A DNA stretch of 59,210 nt from Mycolicibacillus koreensis (GCF_002104795.1 NZ_NCXO01000025.1:1-59210), one strand, 5' to 3'; positions 31,575 through 40,792 are shown, numbered from the stretch's first letter. Notes: generated by a model not told the origin, from the letters alone. Made by a program: numbers and translations.

Positions 31575-33079
31575 CGTGCCGCTCCCGCCTGTCGGAAACT
31601 CAACGCGACGGCGATGTCGTCGCTGCTGGGGCTGAGCCGCCCGGCCAGATCGGCCAATGACCAGGCAACGCGAAGACTTCTGTCGAGCCCGCGCAGGGAC
31701 AACAGACCGCGCTCCAGGGCGGTGTGCAGCGGGGCCATCACGGAGCGGTTCAGGCGGAACCGGCGCCGCAGCAGTGGACCGGCGATCTCGGCGTTGGTGC
31801 GACAGCCGTACGGTCGCCAGCGTTCGGCGGCCGCCTCCCGCGCGCGGGCCACCCGGGCGCGTACCGTCTCGGTCGACTCCGCGCGGGTCCCGTCGAATCC
31901 GCCGGCACGCACCGGATGCAGGTCGACCCGCAGGTCCACCCGATCCAGCAGCGGACCGGACAGCCGGCTCATGTACCGGCGTTTGACCGTGGGCCGACAG
32001 GTGCAGTCCCGGGGGTCCGCCGACGCGCACGGACAGGTGTTGGCCGCCAGCACCAGCTGGAACCGGGACGGATAGCAGGCGACCCCTCCCCGGCGGGCCA
32101 GCCGGATCTCGCCGTCCTCCAGCGGTGTGCGCAATGCGTCGAGGACATTGACCGGCATCTCGGCGCATTCGTCGAGGAAGAGCACCCCGCGGTGGGCCCG
32201 GCTGATCGCACCGGGCCGGGCGGTGCCCGAACCGCCGCCGACGAGTGCGGCCACGCTGGAACTGTGGTGCGGGGCGACGAACGGTGGCCGGGTGATCAGC
32301 GGGGTGTGCTCGCTGAGCAGCCCCGCCACCGAGTGGATCGCGGTGACCTCCAACGACTCCTGCTCGGTCAGACTCGGCAACAGGCCGGGAAGCCGTTGCG
32401 CCAGCATGGTTTTGCCCACGCCCGGTGGACCGGTCAACATCAGATGATGCGCCCCGGCGGCGGCCACTTCCACGGCGAACCGCGCCTGCGCCTGGCCCAC
32501 CACCTCGGCGAGTTCGGGAGCGGAGTCCGCAGCGGTGCTGACGCTGGGCAGCCGGGCGCTCAGTTGCGCGCCCCCGTCCAACCAATCCTGCAGTTGTCGC
32601 AGTGAACTGACCCCACCGACGGTGATCCCGTCGACCAGGCTGGCCTCGGCCAGGTTGTCCCGGGGCACCACCACCGTCGACCAGCCTTCGGCCCGGGCCG
32701 CCAGCACCGCGGGCAGCACCCCGCGTACGGCGCGCACCCGCCCGTCGAGGGCCAGTTCACCGAGCAGCACGGTGCTCGCCAGGCGCGGCCATCTGCGCCC
32801 GCCGGCCGCGAGCACCGCGGCCGCCAGGGCCAGGTCGTAGACCGACCCGACCTTGGGCAGGGTCGCCGGCGACAGCGCCAAGGTCAGCCGCGACATGGGC
32901 CAGGAGTTGCCACAGTTGGTGATCGCCGCCCGCACCCGATCGCGCGATTCGTGCAGCGCCGCATCGGGCAACCCGACCAGGTGCACACCGGGCAGCCCCG
33001 AGGTGATGTCGGCCTCGATCTCCACGACCTGCCCGTCGAGGCCGCAGACCGCGATCGAAAACGCCCGCCCCAACGCCAT
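31571..33079 (-). CDS. comM: YifB/ComM-family AAA+ ATPase (Mg-chelatase-like)
   Basis: The 502-residue protein has an N-terminal Lon-like domain (SPATLPKVGSVYDLALA), Walker A GPPGVGKT (217-224), Walker B VLFLDECAEM and the C-terminal Mg_chelatase_C helices. In other bacteria ComM is a helicase that drives branch migration during transformation. The ATG (33077-33079) shares one base with the stop of the upstream yraN gene, and the stop overlaps dprA, giving a tight yraN-comM-dprA operon. Confidence 0.95.
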   Translation of the reverse strand: MALGRAFSIAVCGLDGQVVEIEADITSGLPGVHLVGLPDAALHESRDRVRAAITNCGNSWPMSRLTLALSPATLPKVGSVYDLALAAAVLAAGGRRWPRLASTVLLGELALDGRVRAVRGVLPAVLAARAEGWSTVVVPRDNLAEASLVDGITVGGVSSLRQLQDWLDGGAQLSARLPSVSTAADSAPELAEVVGQAQARFAVEVAAAGAHHLMLTGPPGVGKTMLAQRLPGLLPSLTEQESLEVTAIHSVAGLLSEHTPLITRPPFVAPHHSSSVAALVGGGSGTARPGAISRAHRGVLFLDECAEMPVNVLDALRTPLEDGEIRLARRGGVACYPSRFQLVLAANTCPCASADPRDCTCRPTVKRRYMSRLSGPLLDRVDLRVDLHPVRAGGFDGTRAESTETVRARVARAREAAAERWRPYGCRTNAEIAGPLLRRRFRLNRSVMAPLHTALERGLLSLRGLDRSLRVAWSLADLAGRLSPSSDDIAVALSFRQAGAAR

Positions 33080-33447
33080 CAGCCGGCCCCCCGAAGGTGA
33101 TGGATGCGCGCGCCGGCACCGCGATCGAGCCGCACCCCGATCAGGTCGAGGCGGATCAGTGGATAGCGCCTTGGCTGGTCGGCCAGCCACTGCCCGGCCA
33201 GCAACCGGAGCCGCCGCACCTTCGCTGCGGTCACCGATTCGGCCAGCCCGCCGAAGCCGTCGCCGGTTCGGGTCTTGACTTCCACGAACACCAGGGTCGG
33301 CCCCTGGGGGTCGACCGCAACGATGTCGAGTTCGCCGTGGCGGCACCGCCAGTTGCGGGCCACCACCTGCCAGCCCGCGGCGGTGAGGTGGCGCACCGCC
33401 AGTTCTTCCCCGAACGCCCCGAGTCGCGCCCGTGTCCACGTCGTCAT
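33079..33447 (-). CDS. UPF0102/YraN family protein
   Basis: The 122-residue protein has a nuclease-like core typical of the family: LGAFGEELAVRHL, RNWRCRHGELDIVA and LVFVEVKTRTGDGFG. The D/ExK motif suggests a Holliday-junction-type nuclease fold, but activity is not established. It corresponds to Rv2898c and is first in the yraN-comM-dprA operon. Confidence 0.92.
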   Translation of the reverse strand: MTTWTRARLGAFGEELAVRHLTAAGWQVVARNWRCRHGELDIVAVDPQGPTLVFVEVKTRTGDGFGGLAESVTAAKVRRLRLLAGQWLADQPRRYPLIRLDLIGVRLDRGAGARIHHLRGAG

Positions 33448-33580
33448 GGCCCCAGCCTGCGCCGCGCCGAGGACACCGGCGCCTCACCACCACCGCCACC
33501 CGGGGGTGCACCGGCGAGTTATCCCCAGTGCGGTCGCGCTGCACAGCCCGGCGCGCCACCATTCGGCGCGGCGGGAACAG

Positions 33581-34642
33581 TCAGTACCGGTGATCGGCGA
33601 CGTCAACCCCGGCCGGACCACCGGTGACGAGGGCGGGCACCATCTCGCTGGTCACCAGACCGTCGACGCCCGTGAGTTCATCGACCACCGAGAACGATTC
33701 GGCGATCCCGGCCGGGGTGTCGATGATGATCGTCGCCACCGGGACTCGCCGGGTCACCGCGAGCAGCCGATCGCCGTGCGGGCGGTGCTCACCGTGGAAA
33801 CCCCAGATGCCGCGCAGCACGGTGGCCCCGCGTGCACCCGGCCGCTGATGCAGCCGCCGTGCCAGCGCCCGGTGGATGGGTTCACCGTCGTAGCGTGCCG
33901 CTGCGGAGGTGTAGACCGTCAGCTTCTGCCACAGGGGCAGGCCCCTCTCATCGCTGCCCGGCAATGCGTGTGGGGCTCCCAGCAACGCGCCGTCACGTTT
34001 ACACACCTGGACCCGTTCGACGGTCAGCGACGCATCGGGGACCGCACGCGTCACCTCCGGCAGCGTCGCGGTCAGCGCCGCGGTGTCGCCGACCACGACG
34101 ATCATCGTCGGCACCGCGGTGTTGCGGCCGAAAAATCGCGCCCGCTGCCGCTGCCCGAAGACGGTGCCGTCCACACCCAGGAACACCGAGGCGCCGGCCA
34201 GCCCATGCCGATGCATCAGGGCACAGATCGCCACATGGGCGGCGGTGCCGTCGACGCGCTGCTTGCGACCCAGATAGACCGTGAGCTTGCTCGCGTCGGC
34301 GTGCTCCGGCCCGGCCAAAACCTCGCCGGCAGCGAGCAGCTGTGCCCGCTCGAGGGTGAACAGCCCGCGGATGCCGGTCGCGCGCACCGACGCCAACAAC
34401 CCCTCGATACCCGCACGGGAGTCCACGGCGGTGACCATCACCGGCGGATCCTCCGACAGACTCAACGACCGGTCGGTGCGCAGGATGCGCCGCGGGCCGA
34501 AACCCCCGACACCGCGCAGCAGAATGCTGGAGGCAACCCGGTTGCGTTCATACAGGTCCATCAATTCGTCGGCGACGAAACGGTTTTCGATGCGTTGCCG
34601 TTCGTCGAAATAGCCGGTGAGCTTGAGACAATCGTTGTTCAT
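33581..34642 (-). CDS. Triple-DUF190 protein (Rv3071-like)
   Basis: The 353-residue protein consists of three DUF190 units, starting at about residues 6 (LKLTGYFDERQRI), 119 (KLTVYLGRKQRV) and 240 (KLTVYTSAAARY). Each has a ferredoxin-like pattern with conserved R/G-rich ends such as RGVGGFG and RGIWGFHG. DUF190 genes are frequent partners of crcB fluoride channels. In M. tuberculosis the related Rv3071 follows crcB1-crcB2. Here no crcB is adjacent, but a fluoride riboswitch lies about 780 bases away beyond a divergent phosphatase gene. The molecular function of DUF190 is unknown. Confidence 0.85.
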   Translation of the reverse strand: MNNDCLKLTGYFDERQRIENRFVADELMDLYERNRVASSILLRGVGGFGPRRILRTDRSLSLSEDPPVMVTAVDSRAGIEGLLASVRATGIRGLFTLERAQLLAAGEVLAGPEHADASKLTVYLGRKQRVDGTAAHVAICALMHRHGLAGASVFLGVDGTVFGQRQRARFFGRNTAVPTMIVVVGDTAALTATLPEVTRAVPDASLTVERVQVCKRDGALLGAPHALPGSDERGLPLWQKLTVYTSAAARYDGEPIHRALARRLHQRPGARGATVLRGIWGFHGEHRPHGDRLLAVTRRVPVATIIIDTPAGIAESFSVVDELTGVDGLVTSEMVPALVTGGPAGVDVADHRY

Positions 34643-34800
34643 CGATGCTCACTCCCCATGCGCTCCAACCGGTATCGCTGCTAGTCTGCCATCACCCGGC
34701 GCCGGAAGTGTTCGCGCCGGCGGTGCGGCGGCGGCCGGCCCCGCTGCCGGAACTGCCGTGTCGGCCACCGGCCACCGTCATGGACGTCGAGGGAGCCGCA

Positions 34801-35370
34801 ATGAGCACTGTCACCCGGGTGTATCTGGCCCGCCACGGACGCACCGCACTCAACGCGCACGGGCAACTGCGCGGCTTGAGCGACCCACCTCTCGACGAGA
34901 TCGGTCGCAGCGAAGTGGCGCGGCTGGCGCAGGCGCTCGCCGGATTCAAGCCCGAAATTGTCGTGTGCAGTCCGTTGCAGCGCGCGGTCGCCACCGCGCG
35001 TGCCATCGGCGCCGCCGCCGCGGCCGAAGTCCGTATCGATGATCGACTCAACGACCGCGACTACGGCCCCCAAACCGGGCTGTTACGCACCGACGTCGAA
35101 AACCGCTACGGCAGTGTCGATGCCGCCCCGGGGGTGGAACCATTGGCCGCGTTGACGACGCGGGCTCGACGGGCGTTCTTTGAACTGGTCGACGAACTCG
35201 GACCGGGCCCGGTGGTCATGGTCTCCCACGACGCATTCAACCGGGCACTGCTGGGCCGACTCGACCCCACACTCACCGAGGTCGCGCAGGACACGGCCTG
35301 CTGGAACCAGCTCAGCCTCGTCGACGGCGCCTGGCGTGTCGACGCGTACAACCGCACCGCCGACTCCTGA
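34801..35370 (+). CDS. Histidine phosphatase (phosphoglycerate mutase-like)
   Basis: The 189-residue protein has the catalytic YLARHGRTALN motif (His14), LDEIGRSEVA, CSPLQRAVATA and the second catalytic His in VVMVSHDAFNRALLG. The substrate is not evident; the branch includes broad-specificity phosphatases and GpgP-like enzymes. ATG 34801 follows a GGGAG site; the frame is open to 34645. It diverges from the DUF190 gene and precedes the fluoride riboswitch. Confidence 0.88.
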   Translation: MSTVTRVYLARHGRTALNAHGQLRGLSDPPLDEIGRSEVARLAQALAGFKPEIVVCSPLQRAVATARAIGAAAAAEVRIDDRLNDRDYGPQTGLLRTDVENRYGSVDAAPGVEPLAALTTRARRAFFELVDELGPGPVVMVSHDAFNRALLGRLDPTLTEVAQDTACWNQLSLVDGAWRVDAYNRTADS

Positions 35371-35410
35371 ACGAACCGGAAAAATTCCTTTCCTCACGGC
35401 CTTTCGTGTG

Positions 35411-35416
35411 TAGAAT
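35411..35416 (+). promoter_or_regulatory. Predicted -10 box of the riboswitch transcript
   Basis: TAGAAT fits the mycobacterial SigA -10 pattern TANNNT and ends six bases before the first paired base of the riboswitch, so transcription would start at about 35423. The -35 region (about 35388-35393) is poor, which is common in mycobacteria. It indicates that the riboswitch is made as the 5' end of its own transcript rather than as the tail of the phosphatase mRNA. Confidence 0.65.
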
Positions 35417-35422
35417 CAAATC

Positions 35423-35472
35423 GGCGATGAAGCTCGCCCTTAACCGCCGAACCCGGCTGATGGCTTCTACCC
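35423..35472 (+). promoter_or_regulatory. Fluoride (crcB-type) riboswitch aptamer
   Basis: The segment follows the fluoride aptamer layout closely. P1 is GGCG (35423-35426) with CGCC (35435-35438), closing the loop AUGAAGCU. A second stem GCCG-AACC-CGGC spans 35446-35457, directly followed by the conserved UGAUGG. GAAGC in the P1 loop (35429-35433) pairs perfectly with GCUUC (35463-35467), making the required pseudoknot, and CUAC follows. The architecture is the same as in the crystallised Thermotoga fluoride riboswitch. Known examples control crcB, eriC-F or DUF190-type fluoride genes; here the downstream genes are a short ORF and PE/PPE genes. Confidence 0.9.
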
Positions 35473-35490
35473 GAAGATGATTCGTGGTGG

Positions 35491-35523
35491 AAGGAGGCTG
35501 GGTGATGAGCGAACCCACTCCTT
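35491..35523 (+). promoter_or_regulatory. Shine-Dalgarno-sequestering hairpin (expression platform)
   Basis: AAGGAG-(GC bulge)-TGGGT at 35491-35503 is complementary to ACCCA-CTCCTT at 35513-35523. This gives eleven pairs around a nine-base loop GATGAGCGA. The stem buries the only strong Shine-Dalgarno (AAGGAGG, 35491-35497) and the loop holds the ATG (35505-35507). There is no U-tract, so control of translation initiation is more likely than termination. It begins 18 bases after the aptamer. Confidence 0.7.
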
Positions 35524-35627
35524 TGGCGGTATCTTCTGCGGCATCTGCCCACGCTGTGCATTCCGGTGACGCGTCCGCCCAAGGTCGCGCCCCTCCCCGA
35601 TCGCATCGACATCCCCACCCCACCTGA
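35505..35627 (+). CDS. Short ORF under the fluoride riboswitch (40 aa), function unknown
   Basis: The ATG at 35505 is seven bases after a perfect AAGGAGG, the best ribosome site of the area. An in-frame GTG lies directly before it. The predicted peptide (MSEPTPLAVSSAASAHAVHS at the start, HRHPHPT at the end) is Ala/Ser/His-rich, has no membrane segment and does not resemble CrcB. It may be a leader peptide, a small protein, or the start of a former crcB gene joined to other DNA by a deletion. No protein-like frame continues from its stop to the PE gene (35628-35731). Confidence 0.45.
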   Translation: MSEPTPLAVSSAASAHAVHSGDASAQGRAPPRSHRHPHPT

Positions 35628-35731
35628 CGGAATCGTGTAACGCGATCCCGCGATGTCTGCTGCGTTCGTCCGGCCTGCCGCCGGAACTCCTCTGATTGTC
35701 ACTGTCCCCCAACTACGTTCAGGAGCGACTC

Positions 35732-36031
35732 ATGTCCTACATCACCACCGACCCCGCCTTGCTGGCGGCTGCCGCCGGCGACCTCCACGGCATCGGCGCG
35801 ACCGTCACCGCGGGCAATGCCGCTGCCGCGGCGCCCACGACCGCGATCGTCCCGGCGGCGGCCGACGAGGTCTCGGCGCTGACCGCAGCCAGGTTCGCAG
35901 CCCACGCCCAGCTGTATCAGGAGATCAGTGTGCAGGCCGCGGCGGTGCACGAGATGATCGTGGCCACCCTGTCGGCCAACGCCGGCTCCTACGCGGCCGC
36001 CGAGGCAGCCAACGCCGCGGCGATCGGCTGA
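35732..36031 (+). CDS. PE-family protein
   Basis: The 99-residue protein is a bare PE domain: [22 protein letters not shown] at the start (split), two Ala-rich helices, and a type VII export signal Y87-xxx-E91 (SYAAAEAAN). The ATG at 35732 has CAGGAGCG upstream and restores the family N-terminus; the frame is open from 35696. PE proteins pair with PPE proteins as helical bundles for ESX secretion. The PPE gene follows 13 bases later. Confidence 0.93.
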   Translation: MSYITTDPALLAAAAGDLHGIGATVTAGNAAAAAPTTAIVPAAADEVSALTAARFAAHAQLYQEISVQAAAVHEMIVATLSANAGSYAAAEAANAAAIG

Positions 36032-36044
36032 GCGGGCACCGACG

Positions 36045-37130
36045 ATGCTCGACTTCGGCGCCCTGCCACCGGAGATCAACTCGGCACGCATGTACCTGGG
36101 TGCGGGCGCGGGTCCCCTGCTGGCCGCGGCGGCGGCATGGGACGGGCTGGCCGGTGAGCTGTTCGCCGCCGCCGCGGCATACGCCGCAACGCTCACCGCG
36201 GTGGCCGCCGACTGGCTGGGTCCGTCCGCGCAGCTCATGGCGCAGGCGGCGACACCGTTTGTCACCTGGCTGCAGGAGGCGGCGGTGCGCGCCGAACAGA
36301 CCGGAGCCCAGGCGAAGTCGGCGGCCATCGCCTATGAGGCGGCGTTCGCGATGACGGTGCCGCCCGAGGTGGTCGCCGCCAACCGGATGCTGGAGGCAAC
36401 GTTGGTCGCGACGAACTTCTTCGGACAGAACACCCCCGCGATCGCGGCGACCGAAGCGCTCTACGCCGAGATGTGGACCCAAGACGCCACCGCCATGTAC
36501 GCCTACGCCGGCGCCTCGACGGCAGCCGGCCGGCTCACGCCGTTCTCGCCGGCTCCCCCGGTCACCGACCCGGGCGGGGTCGGCACGGCCGCCACCCTGG
36601 CGCACGGCCTGGCCGGTGCCGCGACCCCGACCGCCGCGCAACTGGCCGCGCCCACGGTGACGACGACCTCACCGACCCTGGTGGATTACCTCGAGCACAT
36701 CCCCAACATCGTCAACACGGTCGTCTCCGACACCAACGGGATGGTCACCGGGCGCAGCATCTCCATCACCAACACTCGGTTGAACTATCAACAGACCCGC
36801 CATCCGCTGCCCGCCTACGGCGGCGGCCAGTTGGTGGCGGCTCCGCTGGTCACCGCCGCGGTCACCGACGCTGTCATCGCCGCCAGCGGGCGGGCGGTCA
36901 CGGTGGGCGGGCTGTCCGCTCCCCCGGTGTGGGCCACCGCCGCGCCGCAGACACCGCCGATCGCGGTGGGATTGGCCGCCAGCCCCGCCCCGATCGCCGA
37001 GACCGCCGCGGGGGTGCTGCCCGGCTCGGTCGCCGGACCGGCGAGCCTGGCGGCGCTGTCCGCTCCCGACACCGACCGGCGGCGGGAGAAGACCCGGCCC
37101 GAACTCGTCCGTTCAGCGGCCGTGCGCTGA
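36045..37130 (+). CDS. PPE-family protein, SVP-like
   Basis: The 361-residue protein has the PPE domain in residues 1-180 ([46 protein letters not shown]). Its C-terminal part has a near-SVP motif at 288-296 (GGLSAPPVW; the consensus V is A). It pairs with the upstream PE and is probably exported by ESX-5. It replaces the fdhD-fdhF genes found at this place in M. tuberculosis. Confidence 0.93.
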   Translation: MLDFGALPPEINSARMYLGAGAGPLLAAAAAWDGLAGELFAAAAAYAATLTAVAADWLGPSAQLMAQAATPFVTWLQEAAVRAEQTGAQAKSAAIAYEAAFAMTVPPEVVAANRMLEATLVATNFFGQNTPAIAATEALYAEMWTQDATAMYAYAGASTAAGRLTPFSPAPPVTDPGGVGTAATLAHGLAGAATPTAAQLAAPTVTTTSPTLVDYLEHIPNIVNTVVSDTNGMVTGRSISITNTRLNYQQTRHPLPAYGGGQLVAAPLVTAAVTDAVIAASGRAVTVGGLSAPPVWATAAPQTPPIAVGLAASPAPIAETAAGVLPGSVAGPASLAALSAPDTDRRREKTRPELVRSAAVR

Positions 37131-37146
37131 CCCGAAAGGCAGACCG

Positions 37147-38211
37147 ATGGATTTTTCGCTCCTTCCCCCCGAGATCACCTCGATGCGGCTCTACACCGGT
37201 CCGGGGTCCGGCCCGCTCATCGCGGCGGCGTCCGCGTGGCGCACCCTGGCCGAGGATCTGGAGACCGCAGCGGCCGGCTTCGCCTCGGTGCTGGCCACCG
37301 TGGTCGCCGACGTCTGGCGGGGGCCGTCGTCGACGGCGATGGCGACCGCGGCGAGCACCATGCTGGCCTGGATGCATCGCACCGCCGCGCAGGCTCAGCA
37401 AACCGCCGGACAGGCCACCGCGGCGGCGGGCGCCTTTCAGACCGCGTATGCGATGGTCGTTCCGCCGCCGCTGATCGCCGCCAACCGCACCCAGTTGCTG
37501 ACGTTGATCGCGAGCAATTTCTTCGGCCAGAACGCCCCAGCGATCGCGGCCACCGAGGCCCACTACGAGCAGATGTGGGCCCAGGACGTGGCCGCGATGC
37601 AGGGCTATGCGCTGTCCGCGTCGACGGCCAGCGAGTTGACCCCGTTCACCGCCCCGACGGCGGTGACCTCGGGCACGGCGCTGGCAGCGCCGTCGCCGGC
37701 CGCGGCAGCCCCGGCGGTGAGCACGCCGGGGATTCTCACCTACCTGCTGCAGATTCCGTCGTTGACCAGCGCGGCGGCCTCGGTGTCCAGCTCGTCGTTC
37801 GGCGGGGCGTCGATCTACACCACCAACCACGCGCTGGCGGTCAATGCGCTACGCGACGACGCCCAGGGCATCGGACCGTTCTGGGTCGGCGCCCCCGGCG
37901 CGGGCGGCCCACCGCCGGCAACGACCACCGGGGTGCCGCGTCCGGTGCCGGTCAGCGCCGCACTCGGAGAGGCCAGCGGGGCGGGGCGACTGTCGGTGCC
38001 GGCGACCTGGGCCAGCACCGCGCGACCGGTCGCGACCATCGCCGCGGAGCTGCCCACCGCCGCCGGCGCCGCGGCACCGGTCACATCGCTGCCGGCGAGC
38101 GGGGTCGCCGGTGAGGCGCTGCTGGGCACCTTGGCCGGGCGCGGCGTCAGTGGCGCGGCGGCCAAGACCCGTCGACGGTCGGTCATGCCCCGCCCGCCCG
38201 CGGCCGGGTGA
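37147..38211 (+). CDS. PPE-family protein, PPE-SVP subfamily
   Basis: The 354-residue protein has the PPE domain ([50 protein letters not shown]) and a canonical SVP motif GRLSVPATW at 280-288. It starts 16 bases after the first PPE and clearly derives from the same family, so the pair probably arose by duplication. It converges on the DUF2469 gene with five bases between them. Confidence 0.93.
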   Translation: MDFSLLPPEITSMRLYTGPGSGPLIAAASAWRTLAEDLETAAAGFASVLATVVADVWRGPSSTAMATAASTMLAWMHRTAAQAQQTAGQATAAAGAFQTAYAMVVPPPLIAANRTQLLTLIASNFFGQNAPAIAATEAHYEQMWAQDVAAMQGYALSASTASELTPFTAPTAVTSGTALAAPSPAAAAPAVSTPGILTYLLQIPSLTSAAASVSSSSFGGASIYTTNHALAVNALRDDAQGIGPFWVGAPGAGGPPPATTTGVPRPVPVSAALGEASGAGRLSVPATWASTARPVATIAAELPTAAGAAAPVTSLPASGVAGEALLGTLAGRGVSGAAAKTRRRSVMPRPPAAG

Positions 38212-38216
38212 GCGCG

Positions 38217-38522
38217 CTACTCGGGCAGCCGCAGTTCGGGTTTCTCGACCTCTTCGATGTTGACGTCTTTGAAGGTGACCACCCGCACCTGTTTGACGAA
38301 CCGGGCCGGCCGGTACATGTCCCAGACCCACGCGTCGGCCAGGCGCAGCTCGAAATAGACGTCGCCGTCGGCGTTGCGGGGCACCATCTCCACGCTGTTG
38401 GCCAGATAAAACCGTCGCTCGGTCTCCACCACGTAGCTGAACTGCCCCACGATGTCCTTGTATTCGCGGTACAGCGAGAGTTCCATCTCGGTTTCGTATT
38501 TCTCGAGATCTTCGGCACTCAT
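38217..38522 (-). CDS. DUF2469 protein (Rv2901c-like)
   Basis: The 101-residue acidic protein (MSAEDLEKYETEMELSLYRE, ending EKPELRLPE) is a conserved actinobacterial family of unknown function, regularly found beside rnhB and lepB. The frame extends upstream, but ATG 38522 gives the family N-terminus. Cytoplasmic; no motifs visible. Confidence 0.9.
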   Translation of the reverse strand: MSAEDLEKYETEMELSLYREYKDIVGQFSYVVETERRFYLANSVEMVPRNADGDVYFELRLADAWVWDMYRPARFVKQVRVVTFKDVNIEEVEKPELRLPE

Positions 38523-38574
38523 CGGTTCGGCTGTCCTTCTCGGTCGGTCCCGGTCATCCTGGCCCCATCTTCTC

Positions 38575-39252
38575 TCACCGGACCCCCGCGGTGGGTAGCC
38601 CGGCACGCCGGACGTTGACAAACGAGGTGCGGTGGACCGCGCTGGGACCCAACGTCTGCAACGCGGCCGTGTGTGCCGCGGTGGCGTACCCCTTGTGCCC
38701 GGCGAACCCGTAGCCGGGGTGGTCGCCGTCGAGTTCCACCATCAACGCGTCCCGGCTGACCTTGGCCAGCACGCTGGCCGCGGCGATGCAGGCGGCCGCC
38801 TCGTCGCCACCGATGACCGGCAGCGACGGCACCGCCAGCCCGGGCACCCGGAACCCATCGCTGAGCACGTAACCGGGTGAGACCGCCAGCCCGGCCACCG
38901 CGCGACGCATCCCCTCGATGTTGGCCGCGTGCACACCACGCCGGTCGACCTCGGCGACGTCGATGACCACCACGTGGTAGGCGACGGCGGTCGAGCAGAT
39001 CACCGGGTAGAGCCGCTCGCGTGTTTTCACCGACAGTTTCTTCGAGTCGTCCAGATCCGCCAGCGCCGCGTGGCGCCCGGGGCCCAACACGCAGGCGGCC
39101 ACCACCAGCGGACCCGCGCAGGCGCCGCGACCGGCCTCATCGACCCCGGCGACCGGGCCCAGACCGCCCCGGTGCAGCGCCGCTTCCAGGGTGCGCAGAC
39201 CCGCGGTCCGGCGGATCACGGCGCGCGGCGGCCACCTGCCGGCCACCGTCAT
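38575..39252 (-). CDS. rnhB: Ribonuclease HII
   Basis: The 225-residue enzyme has the RNase HII active site: [24 protein letters not shown], a conserved Asp in ILSDGF-like VLSDGF and [12 protein letters not shown]. It cuts RNA-DNA hybrids and single ribonucleotides. ATG 39252 overlaps the lepB stop (ATGA), giving a lepB-rnhB unit. Confidence 0.95.
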   Translation of the reverse strand: MTVAGRWPPRAVIRRTAGLRTLEAALHRGGLGPVAGVDEAGRGACAGPLVVAACVLGPGRHAALADLDDSKKLSVKTRERLYPVICSTAVAYHVVVIDVAEVDRRGVHAANIEGMRRAVAGLAVSPGYVLSDGFRVPGLAVPSLPVIGGDEAAACIAAASVLAKVSRDALMVELDGDHPGYGFAGHKGYATAAHTAALQTLGPSAVHRTSFVNVRRAGLPTAGVR

Positions 39253-40121
39253 CCCCCCTGCTGCGGGTTCACCGCGGACACCGTCCCCCACCGCCCGGGC
39301 GGCCAGGCGATGAACCGGGTCTTGCCGATCACGTTGTCCACCGGCACCGTCGCCAGGATCGGGTCTTGCTCGCCGGTGCAGTACACGTTGCCGGCGGGGT
39401 TCTGCGGATCCAGATCGGCGGGGTTGTTGACGCAGTGCCCGCGCGAGTCCGAGGAGTGACTGCGGTTGTCCCCCATCACCCACAACCGGTCCGGCGGCAC
39501 CGTCACCGGCCCGAACTCCATGTTCAGCCCGCCGCTGCCCAGGCAGGGGAACTCGCGCGGGTCGGCGCCCATGGTGGCCGGGTCCAGGTACGGCTCGACG
39601 AGGCGCTCGCCGTCGACGGTCAGGCCGGTGTCGAGTCGGCACTGCACCGTCTGCCCACCCACCGCGATGACCCGTTTGACCAGGTCGTTCTCGTCGGGGG
39701 GCACGAAGCCGACCACGCTGAGCGCGTTCTGCAGCCAGCGCAGCGCGGTGTTGTCGGAGCGGATCGACTGATAGCCGAGATTCCACGACGGCGGACCCCG
39801 GAAGACCACCACGTCCCCGGGCTGCGGGGCACTGAACCGGTAGGTGAGCTTGTCGACGACGATGCGGTCCCCGACGCACCCGGCGCACCCGTGCAGGGTG
39901 GGTTCCATCGACTCCGACGGAATCAGGTACGGCCGCGCCACGAACGTCAACATGACGTAGTAGATCGCCACCGCGATCACCACCAGTGTGGTGGTCTCGC
40001 GCAGCGCCGACTTCTTGCCCCCGCTCCCCTCACCATCGGCGACGGCGTCGTCGCGCCCCGGGTCGGGTTCGTCGGGATCGGTGGGACCGGCCTCAGAAGA
40101 GGGGTGCTCGGCGTCGGTCAC
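39249..40121 (-). CDS. lepB: Signal peptidase I
   Basis: The 290-residue membrane protease has an acidic cytoplasmic N-terminus, one membrane helix (about 46-62), the catalytic Ser71 in PSESMEPTL and the lysine region [13 protein letters not shown] (Lys91). [16 protein letters not shown] near the C-terminus is the family box E. It removes Sec/Tat signal peptides. It starts at GTG 40121 downstream of rplS. Confidence 0.95.
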   Translation of the reverse strand: MTDAEHPSSEAGPTDPDEPDPGRDDAVADGEGSGGKKSALRETTTLVVIAVAIYYVMLTFVARPYLIPSESMEPTLHGCAGCVGDRIVVDKLTYRFSAPQPGDVVVFRGPPSWNLGYQSIRSDNTALRWLQNALSVVGFVPPDENDLVKRVIAVGGQTVQCRLDTGLTVDGERLVEPYLDPATMGADPREFPCLGSGGLNMEFGPVTVPPDRLWVMGDNRSHSSDSRGHCVNNPADLDPQNPAGNVYCTGEQDPILATVPVDNVIGKTRFIAWPPGRWGTVSAVNPQQGG

Positions 40122-40175
40122 GGCATCAGCGTAGTCAGCGGCCCGACGGCCACCGGATGGGCCACCGGGTTGGGC

Positions 40176-40517
40176 TCAGCGGCGTTCCTTGATCTTGGCC
40201 CGCTTGCCGCGGCGCTCCCGCAGGTAGTACAGCTTCGCGCGGCGCACATCACCGCGGGTCACCACCTCGACGTGGTCGATGTTGGGCGAATGCACCGGGA
40301 AGGTGCGCTCCACGCCCACCCCGTAGCTCTCCTTGCGGACGGTGAACGTCTCGCGCACCCCGCCGCCCTGGCGGCGGATGACCACGCCCTTGAACACCTG
40401 GATGCGCTCCTTGGCGCCCTCGATGACCTTCACGTGCACGTTGACGGTGTCGCCGGGCCCGAAAACCGGGATGTCGTCGCGCAGCGACGCCTTGTCGACG
40501 AAGTCCAGCGTGTTCAT
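40176..40517 (-). CDS. rplS: 50S ribosomal protein L19
   Basis: The 113-residue protein has the standard length and sequence ([38 protein letters not shown], ending [12 protein letters not shown]). ATG 40517 is used rather than the in-frame upstream start because it gives the universal L19 N-terminus. It heads the rplS-lepB-rnhB group. The 275 bases to lppW hold the divergent promoters; nothing else was recognised in them. Confidence 0.97.
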   Translation of the reverse strand: MNTLDFVDKASLRDDIPVFGPGDTVNVHVKVIEGAKERIQVFKGVVIRRQGGGVRETFTVRKESYGVGVERTFPVHSPNIDHVEVVTRGDVRRAKLYYLRERRGKRAKIKERR

Positions 40518-40792
40518 ATCGGAAGACACATCCTTGCAGGTCGCGGCCGCGGGACCGGCGCCACGCGGGAGCGTGGCCGACGGTCACCGGACCGATGGTT
40601 CGGGCATGGTGGCTGTCATCGGCGACCGGCGGGCTGCGTCCGACCCGCCGCGAGCTGCCGAGACAACTGCTCAATTGTGCCAGACTGCCCCGGCACAGCG
40701 AAATCCAGGCAGGCCGACCGCGCTGCCCCACCGGGACCGGTCCGCATGATAAATCTGATGCTGAGCGTCGGTTCACACTCCGAGGAGGAGAC

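Noticed and set aside
35505..35731. Remnant of a crcB gene after the riboswitch
   Set aside because: No frame shows the hydrophobic helices or GGxxG-type motifs of CrcB; only the start signals look like those of a riboswitch-controlled gene, so a remnant cannot be claimed.
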